64,000 nucleotides of DNA from Burkholderia pyrrocinia (GCF_001028665.1 NZ_CP011503.1:3162001-3226000), one strand, 5' to 3'. Counted from the first letter of the stretch, positions 8,473 to 17,487 are shown. Numbers and translations are program-made. The notes: generated by a model not told the origin, from the sequence alone.

Positions 8473-9123
8473 TCATTGTGACTTCTGGTCGTGCTTCGCC
8501 ATGACGACGAATGCGGTGAGCGCGATCGGCATCAGCGCGACGCCGAGCAGCCCCACCACGCCATCGGCCGCCATCGTGATCGGCGACAGCGCAAGCTTTA
8601 CCCCCTTGCCGAGCACCGACGGCCGCTCGATCACCTTGACGTCGTACTCGTGATTGAATGCTTGCGGGATCGATGAAGGCGTGACGTCGTTCGGCTGGTA
8701 ACGCTTGCCGCTGATCGTGCCGCTCTCCGTCAGTTCGAAGCGCTGGTCCTTGAAACCGTCCGCAAGCGCGCGCTCGCGAAGCTCGGAGCCGGGCGGTGCG
8801 TCCTCGCGCGAAAGTCGCAACACGTAACGCCCGGTGATCTTGTCCCCGTGCGCCTCGAAATCGTCGAAATCGGTATATAGCTTGGGGCGATAGGGTGCCG
8901 TGAGGTTGACGGCGAGGGCCGGTGGCACATCGAAAATGTAGTGATATCGCTTGCCGAGCACGACGAGCTTCTTCCCGTCCGCGCTGATCAGAAACGCCGT
9001 GAGCGTTTCCCGGTATTCCGGGTCCTTCATCATGTGATTGGTGACGGGACCGAAATCGCTGCAGCCGGCAAGCATGCCGGACGCTGCCACGGCGGGCAGC
9101 GCGAGAAATGTTCTTCTTTTCAT
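8473..9123 (-). CDS. putative lipoprotein
   Basis: This 216-residue protein begins with a basic n-region, a hydrophobic core and a lipobox ending LAGC (Cys21), so it should be a lipid-anchored envelope protein. The mature part has no recognised catalytic domain, and a hydrophobic segment lies near the C-terminus (about 185-207, VGLLGVALMPIALTAFVVMA), which could form a second membrane anchor. The stop overlaps the 5' end of the frameshifted gene downstream, so the two were probably an operon. The function is unknown. Confidence 0.78.
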   Translation of the reverse strand: MKRRTFLALPAVAASGMLAGCSDFGPVTNHMMKDPEYRETLTAFLISADGKKLVVLGKRYHYIFDVPPALAVNLTAPYRPKLYTDFDDFEAHGDKITGRYVLRLSREDAPPGSELRERALADGFKDQRFELTESGTISGKRYQPNDVTPSSIPQAFNHEYDVKVIERPSVLGKGVKLALSPITMAADGVVGLLGVALMPIALTAFVVMAKHDQKSQ

Positions 9124-9357
9124 GAGTGCTGTACGGGTTGTTGTTCGTTATTCAGCGGAACCGCTTGAATGTCGGACACGGCGTTCGATGAACGCGGTGT
9201 CGTGACGGCCGGTCGTACGGTTTCTTCGCCTGCGCATTGTAGGGCCAAAACCGCCACCGCCGAATCCCCCCGGGGAAGCGCCGCGCCCGCGTGCGATAGA
9301 CTGCAGGCTCGCTTGCCCGCCGCCAATCACACGACCGCTCGCGCCCACACACACGCC

Positions 9358-10363
9358 ATGGATCGAATCGATGCGATGAAGGTGTTCGTCGCCACGCTGG
9401 ACGAGGGCAGCCTCGCGGGCGCGAGCCGGCGGCTCGGCCGGTCGCCGGCGGCGGTCAGCCGCGCGATCGCGTTTCTCGAGGAACACACGGGCACCGCGCT
9501 GCTGTACCGGACCACCCGGACGATCCGGTTGAGCGAGGCCGGCGATCGCGTTTCTCGAGGAACACACGGGCACCGCGCTGCTGTACCGGACCACCCGGAC
9601 GATCCGGTTGAGCGAGGCCGGCGAACGCTACGCGGCTGCGTGCCGCCGCATCCTGTCCGATCTCGAGGAAGCCGACATGCTGGTCGCCGACGAACGTTCG
9701 GCGCCGCGCGGCATGTTGACGATCACCGCGCCGGTCGCCGCGGGCGAGGACGTGCTGCGCGCGCTGCTCGACGAGTTCATCGAACGCCATCCGGCCGTGT
9801 CGATTCGCCTGCAACTGCTCGACCGTCCCGTCAGCCTGATCGACGAAGGGATGGACGTCGCGCTGCGTATCGCGCATCTGTCCGATTCCACGCTCGTCGC
9901 GATTCCGGTCGGCACGGTGCGGCGCGTCGTCGTGGCGTCTCCCGGCTATCTGGCGAAACATCCGGCGATCGATGCGCCGGCCGATCTCGCGCAGCACCGG
10001 ATCATCTCGATGACGCACTTCGGGCTCGACTCATGGAGCTTCCCGCCGTCCGGGCCGACCGCGCTGCCGCAGGTCGTCCAGTTCGCGCCGCGCTTCATCG
10101 TCAACACGATCCGCGGCGCGGTCGCGTCGGCCGTCGCCGGCCACGGCGTCACGCGGCTCTTTTCGTATCACGTCGCCGAACAGGTGCGCGACGGCACGCT
10201 GCGGATCGTGCTGCGCGACAGCGAGCATGCGCCGCTGCCGATCCATCTCGTCACACCTTACGGACGGCTGTCGGTTCCGAAGGTGCGCGCGTTCGTCGAT
10301 TTCGCAACGCCGCGCCTGCGCGAGCACTTCGCGCGGCTGGCGGCCATTACCGATGGCGATTGA
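9358..10363 (+). pseudogene. LysR regulator broken by a 79-bp tandem duplication
   Basis: The first 60 or so codons encode a normal LysR helix-turn-helix (MDRIDAMKVF to RTTRTIRLSEAG). An exact 79-bp tandem duplication then shifts the frame by one base. The rest of the protein, from SEAGERYAAACRRIL to the stop at 10363, is read in another frame. Deleting one copy restores an intact protein of 308 residues, the usual LysR length. No other damage is visible, so the event looks recent and could revert by slippage. A small ORF and an MFS gene lie downstream on the same strand. Confidence 0.9.
9463..9624. repeat. 79-bp perfect tandem duplication
   Basis: Bases 9463-9545 are identical to 9542-9624, giving a period of 79 bp and two full copies plus 4 bp. 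The unit lies wholly inside the LysR coding region at the end of its DNA-binding domain. Seventy-nine is not a multiple of three. Confidence 0.95.
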
Positions 10364-10480
10364 ACCGACTTACGGAAGAATGGCTTTCGTGTGCCGGTGA
10401 TTCTCTCGACATTCGACTCAATCTAGACTTTCTTCAATCGACGGACGCACGTGGCACCCGTCCAGCGAATGGAGGTCGAC

Positions 10481-10744
10481 ATGCATCAAGCGCTTCCCGA
10501 TCGGTCCCGTGCACATGCGTCCAACGTGACGCGCGGCACGGTGTCCGCCGCCAGCCCGGCCGGCATCGGCCTGGCAGGTTTCGTGTCCATGCCGCTGCCG
10601 GCGATCATCGCCGTGCACGGGTTTCCGGCATCGACGGCCGCGTCTTCCGGCACGGCGAACCTCGGTGGGTATTCGGCCGGTGCGCGCGTGGCGGACGCGC
10701 TGGCGCTCCCGGTCGGTTCGATCGCGACGGCGAGGGCGCAATGA
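10481..10744 (+). CDS. small hypothetical protein upstream of MFS gene
   Basis: This 87-residue reading frame has a strong TGGAGG ribosome-binding site six bases before its ATG. Its stop overlaps the MFS start in an ATGA arrangement, which suggests translational coupling. The sequence is Ala/Gly/Ser-rich with a weakly hydrophobic middle (residues 25-45) and matches no family I recognise. It might be a leader peptide or the remnant of a larger gene. Confidence 0.5.
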   Translation: MHQALPDRSRAHASNVTRGTVSAASPAGIGLAGFVSMPLPAIIAVHGFPASTAASSGTANLGGYSAGARVADALALPVGSIATARAQ

Positions 10745-11997
10745 GCACGACCGCACATGCGACGGCCGCGGCGTTCGCCGAACGGCCGGCCGCCAGTTAT
10801 GCCGAACGCAACGCGCGCTACTGGCGGCGCAATCTTGCCGTCTGCGTATTCGGATCGTTCACGACGCTCGTCAGCTTGAGCATGCTGCTGCCATTCCTGC
10901 CGCTGTACGTGCGGCAACTCGGCGTCGACACGCAGTCGGCCGTGATCCAGTGGTCGGGCATCGCGTTCGGCGCGACGTTTCTCGGCACGGCCGTCACCGC
11001 GCCGTTGTGGGGCCGCCTCGCTGACCGCTTCGGCCGCAAGCCGATGCTCGTGCGCGCGGCGATCGGGATGGCCATCGTGATGTCGCTGATCGGCATCGCG
11101 CACAACGTGGTCGAACTCGTCGCGCTGCGACTGATCGCGGGGCTCGTCGGCGGCTATGCGTCAGCGTCGACCGTGATGGTCGGCACGCAGGCGCCGCGCG
11201 AGCGCGCGGGCTGGGCGCTCGGCATCCTGTCGACCGGCGCGCTCGCCGGCAATCTCGTCGGGCCGCTCGTCGGCGGGCTGCTGCCGGGCTGGCTCGGCAT
11301 TCGCGGCACGTTTTTCGCGGGTGGCGCGATGATCGCCGTCGCCGCGCTGCTGACGATCTTCGTCGTGAAGGAAGACTTCCACGGGGACACCGACGCGAAA
11401 GCACGCAGCTCCGGTGCGGCCGCGAGCACGGCGCACGGCACGAATCGCGCGGCGGTCGCCGCGCTGCTGGTGACCGCGATGATGGTGCTGCTCGCGAACA
11501 TGTCGATCGAACCGATCATCACGGTCTATATCGGCGGGCTCGGGGTAGGCGGCGATCACCTCGCACGCGTCGCCGGCGTCGTGATGGCGTGTTCGGCGCT
11601 CGGCAGCATGCTGACCGCCGCACGGCTCGGCGCGCTGGCCGACCGGATCGGCAGCTGGAACGTGATCGTTGGCTGCCTGCTGCTGACCGCACTCGCGATG
11701 GTGCCGCAGGCATTCGTCACGCACTGGTGGCAGCTTGCCGCGCTGCGCGTGCTGATGGGCATGACGCTCGCGGGCTTGCTGCCGTCGATCGGCAAGCTCG
11801 TGCGGCAGTCTGTCGACGAGCGCGCGACGGGGCAGATGCTCGGCTACCTGCAGTCCGCCCAGTTCAGCGGGCAGGTGATCGGCCCGGTGATCGGCGGGCA
11901 GATCGGCGTCGCGCTCGGCCTGCATTCGGTGTTCTTCGTGACGGGCGCGCTGCTGGCGGCCTGCGCGGTACTCGCGCACTGGGGGCGCGGCCGTTAG
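10741..11997 (+). CDS. MFS transporter, DHA1 multidrug type
   Basis: This 418-residue protein has a 30-residue cytoplasmic N-terminus and twelve predicted transmembrane helices. Motif A is present between TM2 and TM3 (GRLADRFGRKPM) and is partly repeated between TM8 and TM9 (GALADRIG), and the motif-C-like ILSTGALAGNLVGPLVGG lies in TM5. These are typical of drug:H+ antiporter-1 exporters. It is coupled to the small upstream ORF by ATGA. The broken LysR upstream may have been its regulator, which would leave expression altered (inference). Confidence 0.87.
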   Translation: MSTTAHATAAAFAERPAASYAERNARYWRRNLAVCVFGSFTTLVSLSMLLPFLPLYVRQLGVDTQSAVIQWSGIAFGATFLGTAVTAPLWGRLADRFGRKPMLVRAAIGMAIVMSLIGIAHNVVELVALRLIAGLVGGYASASTVMVGTQAPRERAGWALGILSTGALAGNLVGPLVGGLLPGWLGIRGTFFAGGAMIAVAALLTIFVVKEDFHGDTDAKARSSGAAASTAHGTNRAAVAALLVTAMMVLLANMSIEPIITVYIGGLGVGGDHLARVAGVVMACSALGSMLTAARLGALADRIGSWNVIVGCLLLTALAMVPQAFVTHWWQLAALRVLMGMTLAGLLPSIGKLVRQSVDERATGQMLGYLQSAQFSGQVIGPVIGGQIGVALGLHSVFFVTGALLAACAVLAHWGRGR

Positions 11998-12262
11998 CGG
12001 CTGACCTGCGAATCGGGGTCTGGCGTAGGATGGGCGCAGTTGCGGGTGCCGCGCCCGGAAGCGGTGACAACGCACAGCTTCGCCACGCGTTCCGGACGCA
12101 GCACCTCGAGGCGGCCTATCGTTTTGGACACCGATTTCACATTCGCATGACCGGCTGCGCGCGAAGAACGACGAACGCGCGTCGTGCCGGCCCCGACCAA
12201 CGCGCTTCGGCCTGCATGCGGCCGATGCATTTCGATGACGGATCGTGCAGGAGGCAATCGAC

Positions 12263-13363
12263 ATGAATCAATCGACCGATAACCGGACGCTGTTGCGCAC
12301 GCTCGGCATTCGCGCGCCGATCGTCCAGGCGCCGATGGCCGGCGTCAGCACGCCGGCGCTCGCTGCCGCCGTGTCGAACGCGGGCGGGCTCGGCTCGCTC
12401 GGCGTCGGCGCGACGAACGCCGACGGCGCACGCAAGATGATCCGCGACACGCGCGCGCTCACCGACCGGCCGTTCAACATCAACGTGTTCTGCCACAGTC
12501 CGGCCCGTGCCGATGCGGCCGTCGAACGCGCGTGGCTCGACTGGCTCGCACCGGTGTTCCGCAAATACGGCGCGACGCCGCCCGCATCGCTGTCGGAGAT
12601 CTATACGAGTTTCGTCGCGGACGGCGCAATGCAGGCGATGCTCGCCGAAGAAAAGCCGGCCGTCGTCAGCTTCCATTTCGGGCTGCCGTCCGCGGACGTG
12701 ATCGCCGCGCTGAAGCGCGCGGGCATCACGCTGTTCGCGGCCGCGACGAATCTCGACGAAGCGCGGCAGATCGCCGCCGCCGGCATCGACGCGATCGTCG
12801 CGCAGGGCATCGAAGCCGGCGGGCACCGCGGCGTGTTCGATTCGACCGCCCACGACGATCGCCTCGGCACGTTCGCGCTGACGCGCCTGATCGTGCGCGA
12901 ATGTCCGCTGCCCGTGATCGCGGCCGGCGGCATCATGGACGGCGAAGGCATCGCCGCCGCGCTGGCGCTCGGCGCGCAGGCCGCGCAGCTCGGCACCGCG
13001 TTCGTCGCATGCCCGGAGACGTCGATCGACGACGGTTATCGCCGCGCGATCCTCGGCGATGGGGCACGCCGCACGACGTTGACGTCCGCGATCTCGGGCC
13101 GGATCGCACGCGGCATCGCGAACCGGCTGACCGCGCTCGGCGACGATTCGCACGCGCCGGCCACGCCCGCGTATCCGATCGCGTACGACGCGGGCAAGGC
13201 GCTGCATGCGGCCGCGAAGGCGCAGGGCGAATTCGGCTACGGCGCGCAGTGGGCCGGGCAGGCGGCGCCGCTCGTCCGCTCGCTGCCGGCCGCCGAACTG
13301 TTCGCGACGCTCGAACGCGAAACGCGGGCCGCGATCGAGCGCCTGCAGCACGCGCTGGACTGA
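12263..13363 (+). CDS. nitronate monooxygenase (FMN-dependent)
   Basis: This 366-residue protein is a TIM-barrel flavoprotein of the 2-nitropropane dioxygenase/nitronate monooxygenase family, which oxidises alkyl nitronates or propionate-3-nitronate. Visible family features are APMAGVSTP at the N-terminus, GIEAGGHRG (catalytic His188) and the phosphate-binding AAGGIMDG and [11 protein letters not shown]. The ATG at 12263 is chosen because AGGAGG lies eight bases upstream; a GTG at 12245 precedes that site. It stands alone on the plus strand. The 265 bp before it hold no gene. Confidence 0.87.
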   Translation: MNQSTDNRTLLRTLGIRAPIVQAPMAGVSTPALAAAVSNAGGLGSLGVGATNADGARKMIRDTRALTDRPFNINVFCHSPARADAAVERAWLDWLAPVFRKYGATPPASLSEIYTSFVADGAMQAMLAEEKPAVVSFHFGLPSADVIAALKRAGITLFAAATNLDEARQIAAAGIDAIVAQGIEAGGHRGVFDSTAHDDRLGTFALTRLIVRECPLPVIAAGGIMDGEGIAAALALGAQAAQLGTAFVACPETSIDDGYRRAILGDGARRTTLTSAISGRIARGIANRLTALGDDSHAPATPAYPIAYDAGKALHAAAKAQGEFGYGAQWAGQAAPLVRSLPAAELFATLERETRAAIERLQHALD

Positions 13364-13548
13364 TCGCGCCCGGCCCGCAAGCCGCACGCGCGTGCCGGCG
13401 ATCCGTGCAGCAGATCGCCTCGCAGAACGTGCGCCACCCGGCGCCGATTTGCAATGTTCTGTATCTGCGCGGACCGCGGATACAGCGCGATACAACGCAT
13501 GTTCGAGCGTCCGCTATAAAGCAGGCATGACTTCTTCGAGAGCACATC

Positions 13549-13920
13549 ATGTCTGCAACCTGGTTCAAAGGGTCCTGCCATTGCGGGGCCGTCAAGTTCG
13601 AAGTGAAAACGGCCATTGCGCCGGCGGTCCGCTGCAACTGCAGCCTGTGCCGCCGGCGCGGCGCGCTGATGAGCCCGATGTTCGCCGCTGACGACCTGAA
13701 GATCGTCGAAGGCGAGGGCGCACTGACGTGCTACCGCTTCAACACGCGCACGGCCCGTCACTATTTCTGCAGCCGTTGCGGCGTCTATCCGTTCCATCAG
13801 ACGCGCAAGGACCCCGCATGCTGGCGCGTCAATCTCGGCTGCCTCGACGGCGTCGATCCGTATGCGCTCGACGCGACGGTCGCCGACGGCGCAAGCCTCT
13901 CGATCGTGGAGGACGCATGA
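13549..13920 (+). CDS. GFA family zinc protein
   Basis: This 123-residue protein belongs to the glutathione-dependent formaldehyde-activating enzyme (GFA/CENP-V) superfamily. It has the zinc-ligand pattern C10xC12, C29xC31xxC34 and C74xxC77 and the usual length. Members bind zinc through these cysteines; a true glutathione-formaldehyde ligase activity is proven for few of them and should not be assumed. Its stop overlaps the start of a tiny exported ORF. Confidence 0.85.
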   Translation: MSATWFKGSCHCGAVKFEVKTAIAPAVRCNCSLCRRRGALMSPMFAADDLKIVEGEGALTCYRFNTRTARHYFCSRCGVYPFHQTRKDPACWRVNLGCLDGVDPYALDATVADGASLSIVEDA

Positions 13921-14045
13921 AACGCTGGCTGATGATCCTGCTGTTTGCCGCAGGCGGGCTCGCGACCGAAATCGCGCATCCGGTGCAATGCTCGCTGCTG
14001 TCGGCAAGCCGGTTGCAGACCGACAAGCGCCGCAGGCAGGACTGA
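13917..14045 (+). CDS. small secreted or membrane peptide
   Basis: This 42-residue frame starts at an ATGA overlap with the GFA gene. It begins KRW and continues with a hydrophobic stretch (LMILLFAAGGLAT), which looks like a signal peptide or a single membrane helix, then a basic tail (KRRRQD). No family is recognised. The overlap and the good leader support translation, but it could be fortuitous. Confidence 0.4.
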   Translation: MKRWLMILLFAAGGLATEIAHPVQCSLLSASRLQTDKRRRQD

Positions 14046-14114
14046 CGGCGGCAATCCGGCCGCGTTGCACCGTCCCGCCGGTTCATCGAGACCGATTTTC
14101 ATGCTTCCGATAAG

Positions 14115-14126
14115 ATCGCATGCGAT
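14115..14126. promoter_or_regulatory. probable OhrR operator at ohrR
   Basis: The perfect palindrome ATCGCATGCGAT lies just upstream of a TATAAT (14128-14133) and 47 bp before the ohrR ATG, an ideal place for autorepression. The same 12-mer recurs upstream of ohr at 17285-17296. Confidence 0.7.
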
Positions 14127-14172
14127 ATATAATGCGTTCATCTGCGACCGCTCGCGTCGCTGGAGGAAGCCC

Positions 14173-14628
14173 ATGAAACCGACCGAAGCACCATCGCCCG
14201 GCGCGCCGAAGCTGTCCGAGTTCCTGTGTTTTGCGATCTACTCGGCCAACCTTGCGTTCGGCAAGGCGTACAAGCCGATCCTCGACGAACTCGGCCTCAC
14301 CTATACGCAATACATCACGATCATTGCGCTGTGGGAGCAGGACAACCAGACGGTCGGCCAGCTCGGCGAGAAGCTGTTCCTCGAATCCAATACGCTGACG
14401 CCGATCCTGAAGAAGCTCGAGGCGATGGGTTACCTGGAGCGGCACCGCGATCCGTCGGACGAACGCCAGGTGCTCGTCAGCCTGACGAAGAGCGGCCGGC
14501 GCTTACGCGAGAAGGGGCTCGACATGAATCTGGTCGACGCCACCGGGTTGAAGCCGGACGAATTCGCGAAGGTGCAGAAGGCGATCGTCACGCTGCGCGG
14601 CAACCTGATCCAGTCGACCGAAGAATAA
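14173..14628 (+). CDS. ohrR: organic hydroperoxide-sensing MarR regulator OhrR
   Basis: This 151-residue MarR-family repressor has the OhrR hallmark LCFAIYSAN, with Cys19 as the peroxide-sensing thiol. The recognition helix and wing follow at about residues 60-100 (NTLTPILKKLEAMGYLERHRDPSDERQ is the family-typical region, here given in part). On oxidation by organic hydroperoxides it should release DNA and derepress ohr. A GGAGGA site precedes the ATG. The ohr gene is 2.2 kb away on the other strand with the same palindromic operator, so the regulon is split by an acetyltransferase and three DUF4148 genes. Confidence 0.9.
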   Translation: MKPTEAPSPGAPKLSEFLCFAIYSANLAFGKAYKPILDELGLTYTQYITIIALWEQDNQTVGQLGEKLFLESNTLTPILKKLEAMGYLERHRDPSDERQVLVSLTKSGRRLREKGLDMNLVDATGLKPDEFAKVQKAIVTLRGNLIQSTEE

Positions 14629-14676
14629 ACACGGTGGCAACCGGCGCCCGACGCGCGTATCGCGTCGGCCGCGTCG

Positions 14677-15393
14677 TCACGCGTGCGCGTCGCCCAGCAC
14701 CAGCAGGTTCATCTCGCGACGGACGGCAAAACCAAGCGCGATGTAGCGCTCGATCGCGACCTGGTTCGACGTGAGGACGTGCAGGAAAGGCGTTTCCGAT
14801 CGTGCGCAGATCGCCGCGATCAACGACCGGATCAGACGCGCCGCAAGCCCTTGCCGCCGAAACGCGGCATCCACGCAGACGGCGCTGATCTCGGTATATC
14901 CGTCGACCTGCATCCGCTCGCCGGCCATCGCGGCCAGCCGCCCTTCGCTGCGTACGCCGATATAGTCGCCAAGCTCGATCGTGCGCGGGCCGAACGGGCC
15001 GGGCTGCGCGGCCGTGGTCAGCGCAAGCATGTCCGGCACATCGGTTTCGGCGAGCGTGACATGCTCCGATGCATACGCCGGGTCGGGCGTCCCTTGCCAG
15101 ATCATTTGAAGCAACGTCGCGCGCCGGATCACCGACAATCCCGCCGGCGGCCGGATTTCGTCCGGCGTGACCAGCGCCGCCGGCCCGTGCGCGGCAATCA
15201 GATCGCGCAACGCGTCGAACGATGCCGGGCTCGCGTCGGCGATCGCGGCGAACGGCGCAATGGCCGCCGGAAACCGCAGCGCGCGGTCGCTGCCGAGCGC
15301 AAAGCGGCGCTGCTTGCCCGTGAGCGCATTCCAGACGACGTGGTCGAGCGGGTGTGCAACGCCTGTCGTGTTTCCGGTCGTGGCTTCCGGCAT
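14677..15393 (-). CDS. GNAT family N-acetyltransferase
   Basis: This 238-residue protein has a C-terminal GNAT domain, with the acetyl-CoA-binding motif FRRQGLAARLIRSLI (motif A, RxxGxA) and the following beta-strand and helix (PFLHVLTSNQVAIERYIALGF). The N-terminal half has no recognised domain, which suggests a FR47-like subgroup. A GAGGAG precedes the chosen ATG (15393); the frame continues upstream without family-like sequence. The acceptor is unknown. Confidence 0.84.
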   Translation of the reverse strand: MPEATTGNTTGVAHPLDHVVWNALTGKQRRFALGSDRALRFPAAIAPFAAIADASPASFDALRDLIAAHGPAALVTPDEIRPPAGLSVIRRATLLQMIWQGTPDPAYASEHVTLAETDVPDMLALTTAAQPGPFGPRTIELGDYIGVRSEGRLAAMAGERMQVDGYTEISAVCVDAAFRRQGLAARLIRSLIAAICARSETPFLHVLTSNQVAIERYIALGFAVRREMNLLVLGDAHA

Positions 15394-15564
15394 CGGCTGC
15401 TCCTCGATTGAAGATTTCGTGCCGCACAGAATAGACCGGATCGGCCGAGCGGGTAGCACTACAGCGATATGGATCGCGTCATTGGCGTGGCGCGCATGCG
15501 TTGGCCTTCTTCGTTCCCGACGATCCATAGCCGGAAAACGTCGATGCAAATCCGGGCGTCACCA

Positions 15565-15600
15565 ATAGAAAAGCGCACGCGATTACATCGCATGCGCTTT
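15565..15600 (-). terminator. terminator of the DUF4148 cluster
   Basis: A 14-bp stem with one mismatch (AAAGCGCACGCGAT / ATCGCATGCGCTTT) and a TAC loop lies 40 bp beyond the stop of the first DUF4148 gene. On the minus strand it ends in TTTTCTATT, a good factor-independent terminator. Confidence 0.75.
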
Positions 15601-15639
15601 ATATGGCGGACGTGGACGGCCGATTCCGTCGTGCAATGC

Positions 15640-15969
15640 TCAATGACCGAAATAGATCGAGCGCTCGGCCGTGCGAACCGCGCCGCGGCTGCCGGACTGC
15701 GCCGCGCCGTCGGCATCGTTGCCGTAACCGGACGCCATCGAATCGGCCGCGCCGGCGCCGTTGTCGTGAATCCGGCGCAGCGCCGCCTGGAGATTGTCCG
15801 GGTAGTTCGGATCGTTGGGGCGGTTCGGCAGGTAGCCGGCCTGCTGCAGTGCGGCCAGCTCCGCGCGCACCTGCGCACGCGTCACGGTGCTTTCGCTGGC
15901 GTTCGCCGGTGCGACAACGGCGGCCGACACGGCAACGAGGAGGGCGGCAATCAGTTGGGTCTTCATCAT
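15640..15969 (-). CDS. DUF4148 family exported protein, copy 1
   Basis: This 109-residue protein has a Sec signal peptide (about residues 1-24, cleaved after ANA) and a DUF4148 core. The core has the motif TRAQVRAELAALQQAGY and then a YPDNLQAAL segment. It ends RSIYFGH, like its two neighbours. DUF4148 proteins are abundant small periplasmic proteins of Burkholderia with unknown function. It is the last of three tandem copies and is followed by a terminator. Confidence 0.88.
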   Translation of the reverse strand: MMKTQLIAALLVAVSAAVVAPANASESTVTRAQVRAELAALQQAGYLPNRPNDPNYPDNLQAALRRIHDNGAGAADSMASGYGNDADGAAQSGSRGAVRTAERSIYFGH

Positions 15970-16043
15970 TTACCTCGACAAGAAAAAAGGAATTCAGGGG
16001 TTGCGCACCGCACGCCGACAACCGGCGCCGTTCGCGGTTTCGT

Positions 16044-16373
16044 TCAATGACCGAAATAGATCGAGCGCTCGGCGATGCGCGTCGCGGGGCGGCCGCCCGA
16101 CTGCGTGGCGGCGACGGCGTCGCGGCCATAACCGGATGCCGACGCATCGGCCGTCACGGCGTCGTTCGCGTGAACGCGCGTCAGTGCGGCCTGCAGGTCG
16201 TCCGGATAGTGCGGATCGTTCGCGCGGCCCGGCCGATAGCCGGCTTGTTCGAGTTGCACGAGTTCGGCACGCACTTGCGCGCGGGACACGACGGCTTCAT
16301 CGGCAAACGCCGGGGCGGCAACGGCGGCAGAAACGGCCACGAGAACGGCAGCGATCAGTTGGGTTTTCATCAT
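16044..16373 (-). CDS. DUF4148 family exported protein, copy 2
   Basis: This 109-residue paralog is the same length as its two neighbours, with signal peptide MMKTQLIAAVLVAVSAAVAA and cleavage near AFA. The motif VSRAQVRAELVQLEQAGY is shared, and the C-terminus again reads ERSIYFGH. About 70 bp separate it from copy 1. Near-identity in leader and C-terminus points to tandem duplication with divergence in the middle. Confidence 0.88.
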   Translation of the reverse strand: MMKTQLIAAVLVAVSAAVAAPAFADEAVVSRAQVRAELVQLEQAGYRPGRANDPHYPDDLQAALTRVHANDAVTADASASGYGRDAVAATQSGGRPATRIAERSIYFGH

Positions 16374-16423
16374 TTACCTCGACAGTCAGGGATAGAAAGG
16401 ATTCAGGGTTCGCGTATCGGCGC

Positions 16424-16753
16424 TCAATGACCGAAATACACCGAGCGGTCGGCCACGCTGACGGCATGCCGGCGGCCCGATTGCGTCGCCGCATCGCCGT
16501 TGCTGCCGTAGCCGGATGCCTGCTCGTTGGCCGCGACGGCATCGACCACATGAATCTGCGTCAGCGCGGCCTGCAGATTGTCCGGATAGGTCGCGTCGGT
16601 GGCGCGATTCAGCGGATAACCGGCCGTTTGGAGCTGCGCGAGTTCGGCACGCACCTGCGCACGCGTGACGGTGATTTCGCTGGCAAACGCCGGTGCGGCA
16701 ACGGCGGCCGAAACAGCGACGAGAAGGGCGGCGATCAGTCGGGTATTCATCAT
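16424..16753 (-). CDS. DUF4148 family exported protein, copy 3
   Basis: This is the first gene of the tandem triplet in transcription order. The 109-residue product has signal peptide MMNTRLIAALLVAVSAAVAA, the motif VTRAQVRAELAQLQTAGY and the C-terminus DRSVYFGH. The frame extends further upstream, but ATGATG at 16753 matches the starts of the other copies. A fourth, divergent member lies at 22341-22628. Confidence 0.88.
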   Translation of the reverse strand: MMNTRLIAALLVAVSAAVAAPAFASEITVTRAQVRAELAQLQTAGYPLNRATDATYPDNLQAALTQIHVVDAVAANEQASGYGSNGDAATQSGRRHAVSVADRSVYFGH

Positions 16754-16787
16754 TTGCCTCGATAGGAAAAGAGTCGGGAATTCGGGA

Positions 16788-16806
16788 GGGCGGCGCTCGG
16801 CCGCCC
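16788..16806 (-). terminator. hairpin after ohr
   Basis: GGGCGGC-GCTCG-GCCGCCC sits 11 bp beyond the ohr stop and before the DUF4148 triplet. It lacks a clear T-tract but separates the two units. Confidence 0.4.
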
Positions 16807-16816
16807 GATGCAACGT

Positions 16817-17239
16817 TCAGGCGATACGGATTTCGACGTCGATGTTGCCGCGCGTCGCCTTCGAATACGGGCAGGTCTGGTGCGCGGCATCGACGATGCG
16901 CTGCGCGACGTCGCGATCAAGCCCGGGCACGCTCACGTTCAGCCGGGCCTGCAGGAAGTACGCGTTGCCGGCCGTGCCGAGATCCACTTCGGCGTCGACG
17001 GCGAGATCGGCCGGCAGCGTCACCTTCGCGGCACGCGCCGCAAGCTGCATCGCACCGATGAAGCAGGCCGACCAGCCGGCCGCGAACAGTTGTTCCGGGT
17101 TGGTGCCGGCGCCGGCGCTGCCCGGCGACGACAACTGGATGTCGAGGCGGCCGTCGGCACTGCGCGCCGTGCCGTCGCGGCCGCCCGAAGTCGTATGCGT
17201 CTTGCCCGTGTACAGCACTTTTTCGATCTTGCTCATCAT
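16817..17239 (-). CDS. ohr: organic hydroperoxide resistance peroxidase Ohr
   Basis: This 140-residue protein is an OsmC/Ohr-family thiol peroxidase that reduces organic and fatty-acid hydroperoxides in the cytosol using lipoyl thiols. Both catalytic cysteines are present: C59 in WSACFIGA and C123 in QTCPYSKA. The family's catalytic arginine should be R21 or R25 near the N-terminus (GRDGTAR). Two OhrR-type palindromes lie 45 and 100 bp upstream, so it should be induced by organic peroxides through OhrR. Confidence 0.93.
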   Translation of the reverse strand: MMSKIEKVLYTGKTHTTSGGRDGTARSADGRLDIQLSSPGSAGAGTNPEQLFAAGWSACFIGAMQLAARAAKVTLPADLAVDAEVDLGTAGNAYFLQARLNVSVPGLDRDVAQRIVDAAHQTCPYSKATRGNIDVEIRIA

Positions 17240-17284
17240 TTGCTCCGTCAGTTGGCTTGACAGGTTTTTCTCAGATGCGATTCG

Positions 17285-17353
17285 ATCGCATGCGATGCAG
17301 TTTCGTTGAACCGGCCACCCTAGTCAAGCGTATTCGATTAAATCGCATCCGAT
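17285..17353. promoter_or_regulatory. two probable OhrR operators upstream of ohr
   Basis: ATCGCATGCGAT (17285-17296) is identical to the palindrome in the ohrR promoter, and ATCGCATCCGAT (17342-17353) differs at one base. Both precede ohr on the minus strand, 57 bp apart. Confidence 0.7.
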
Positions 17354-17450
17354 ATTTTGTATTTCAATGTATCTGGAACATGTCGGGCTTTGCTGGACAA
17401 GGCTTTCAGGCGATCCAGCCCCGATATCTGAGGTAACGGGAGAGGCAACG

Positions 17451-17487
17451 ATTCCCGGGGAAGGCGGGCGGAAACGCCCGCGGGAAT
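17451..17487 (-). terminator. two-stage hairpin after the RidA gene
   Basis: The inner stem GCGGGCG-GAAA-CGCCCGC carries a GNRA tetraloop, and the outer stem ATTCCC/GGGAAT is separated from it by a bulge. It lies 30 bp downstream of the RidA stop on the minus strand. No T-run follows, so a terminator role is likely but unproven; a small structured RNA is an alternative. Confidence 0.45.
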
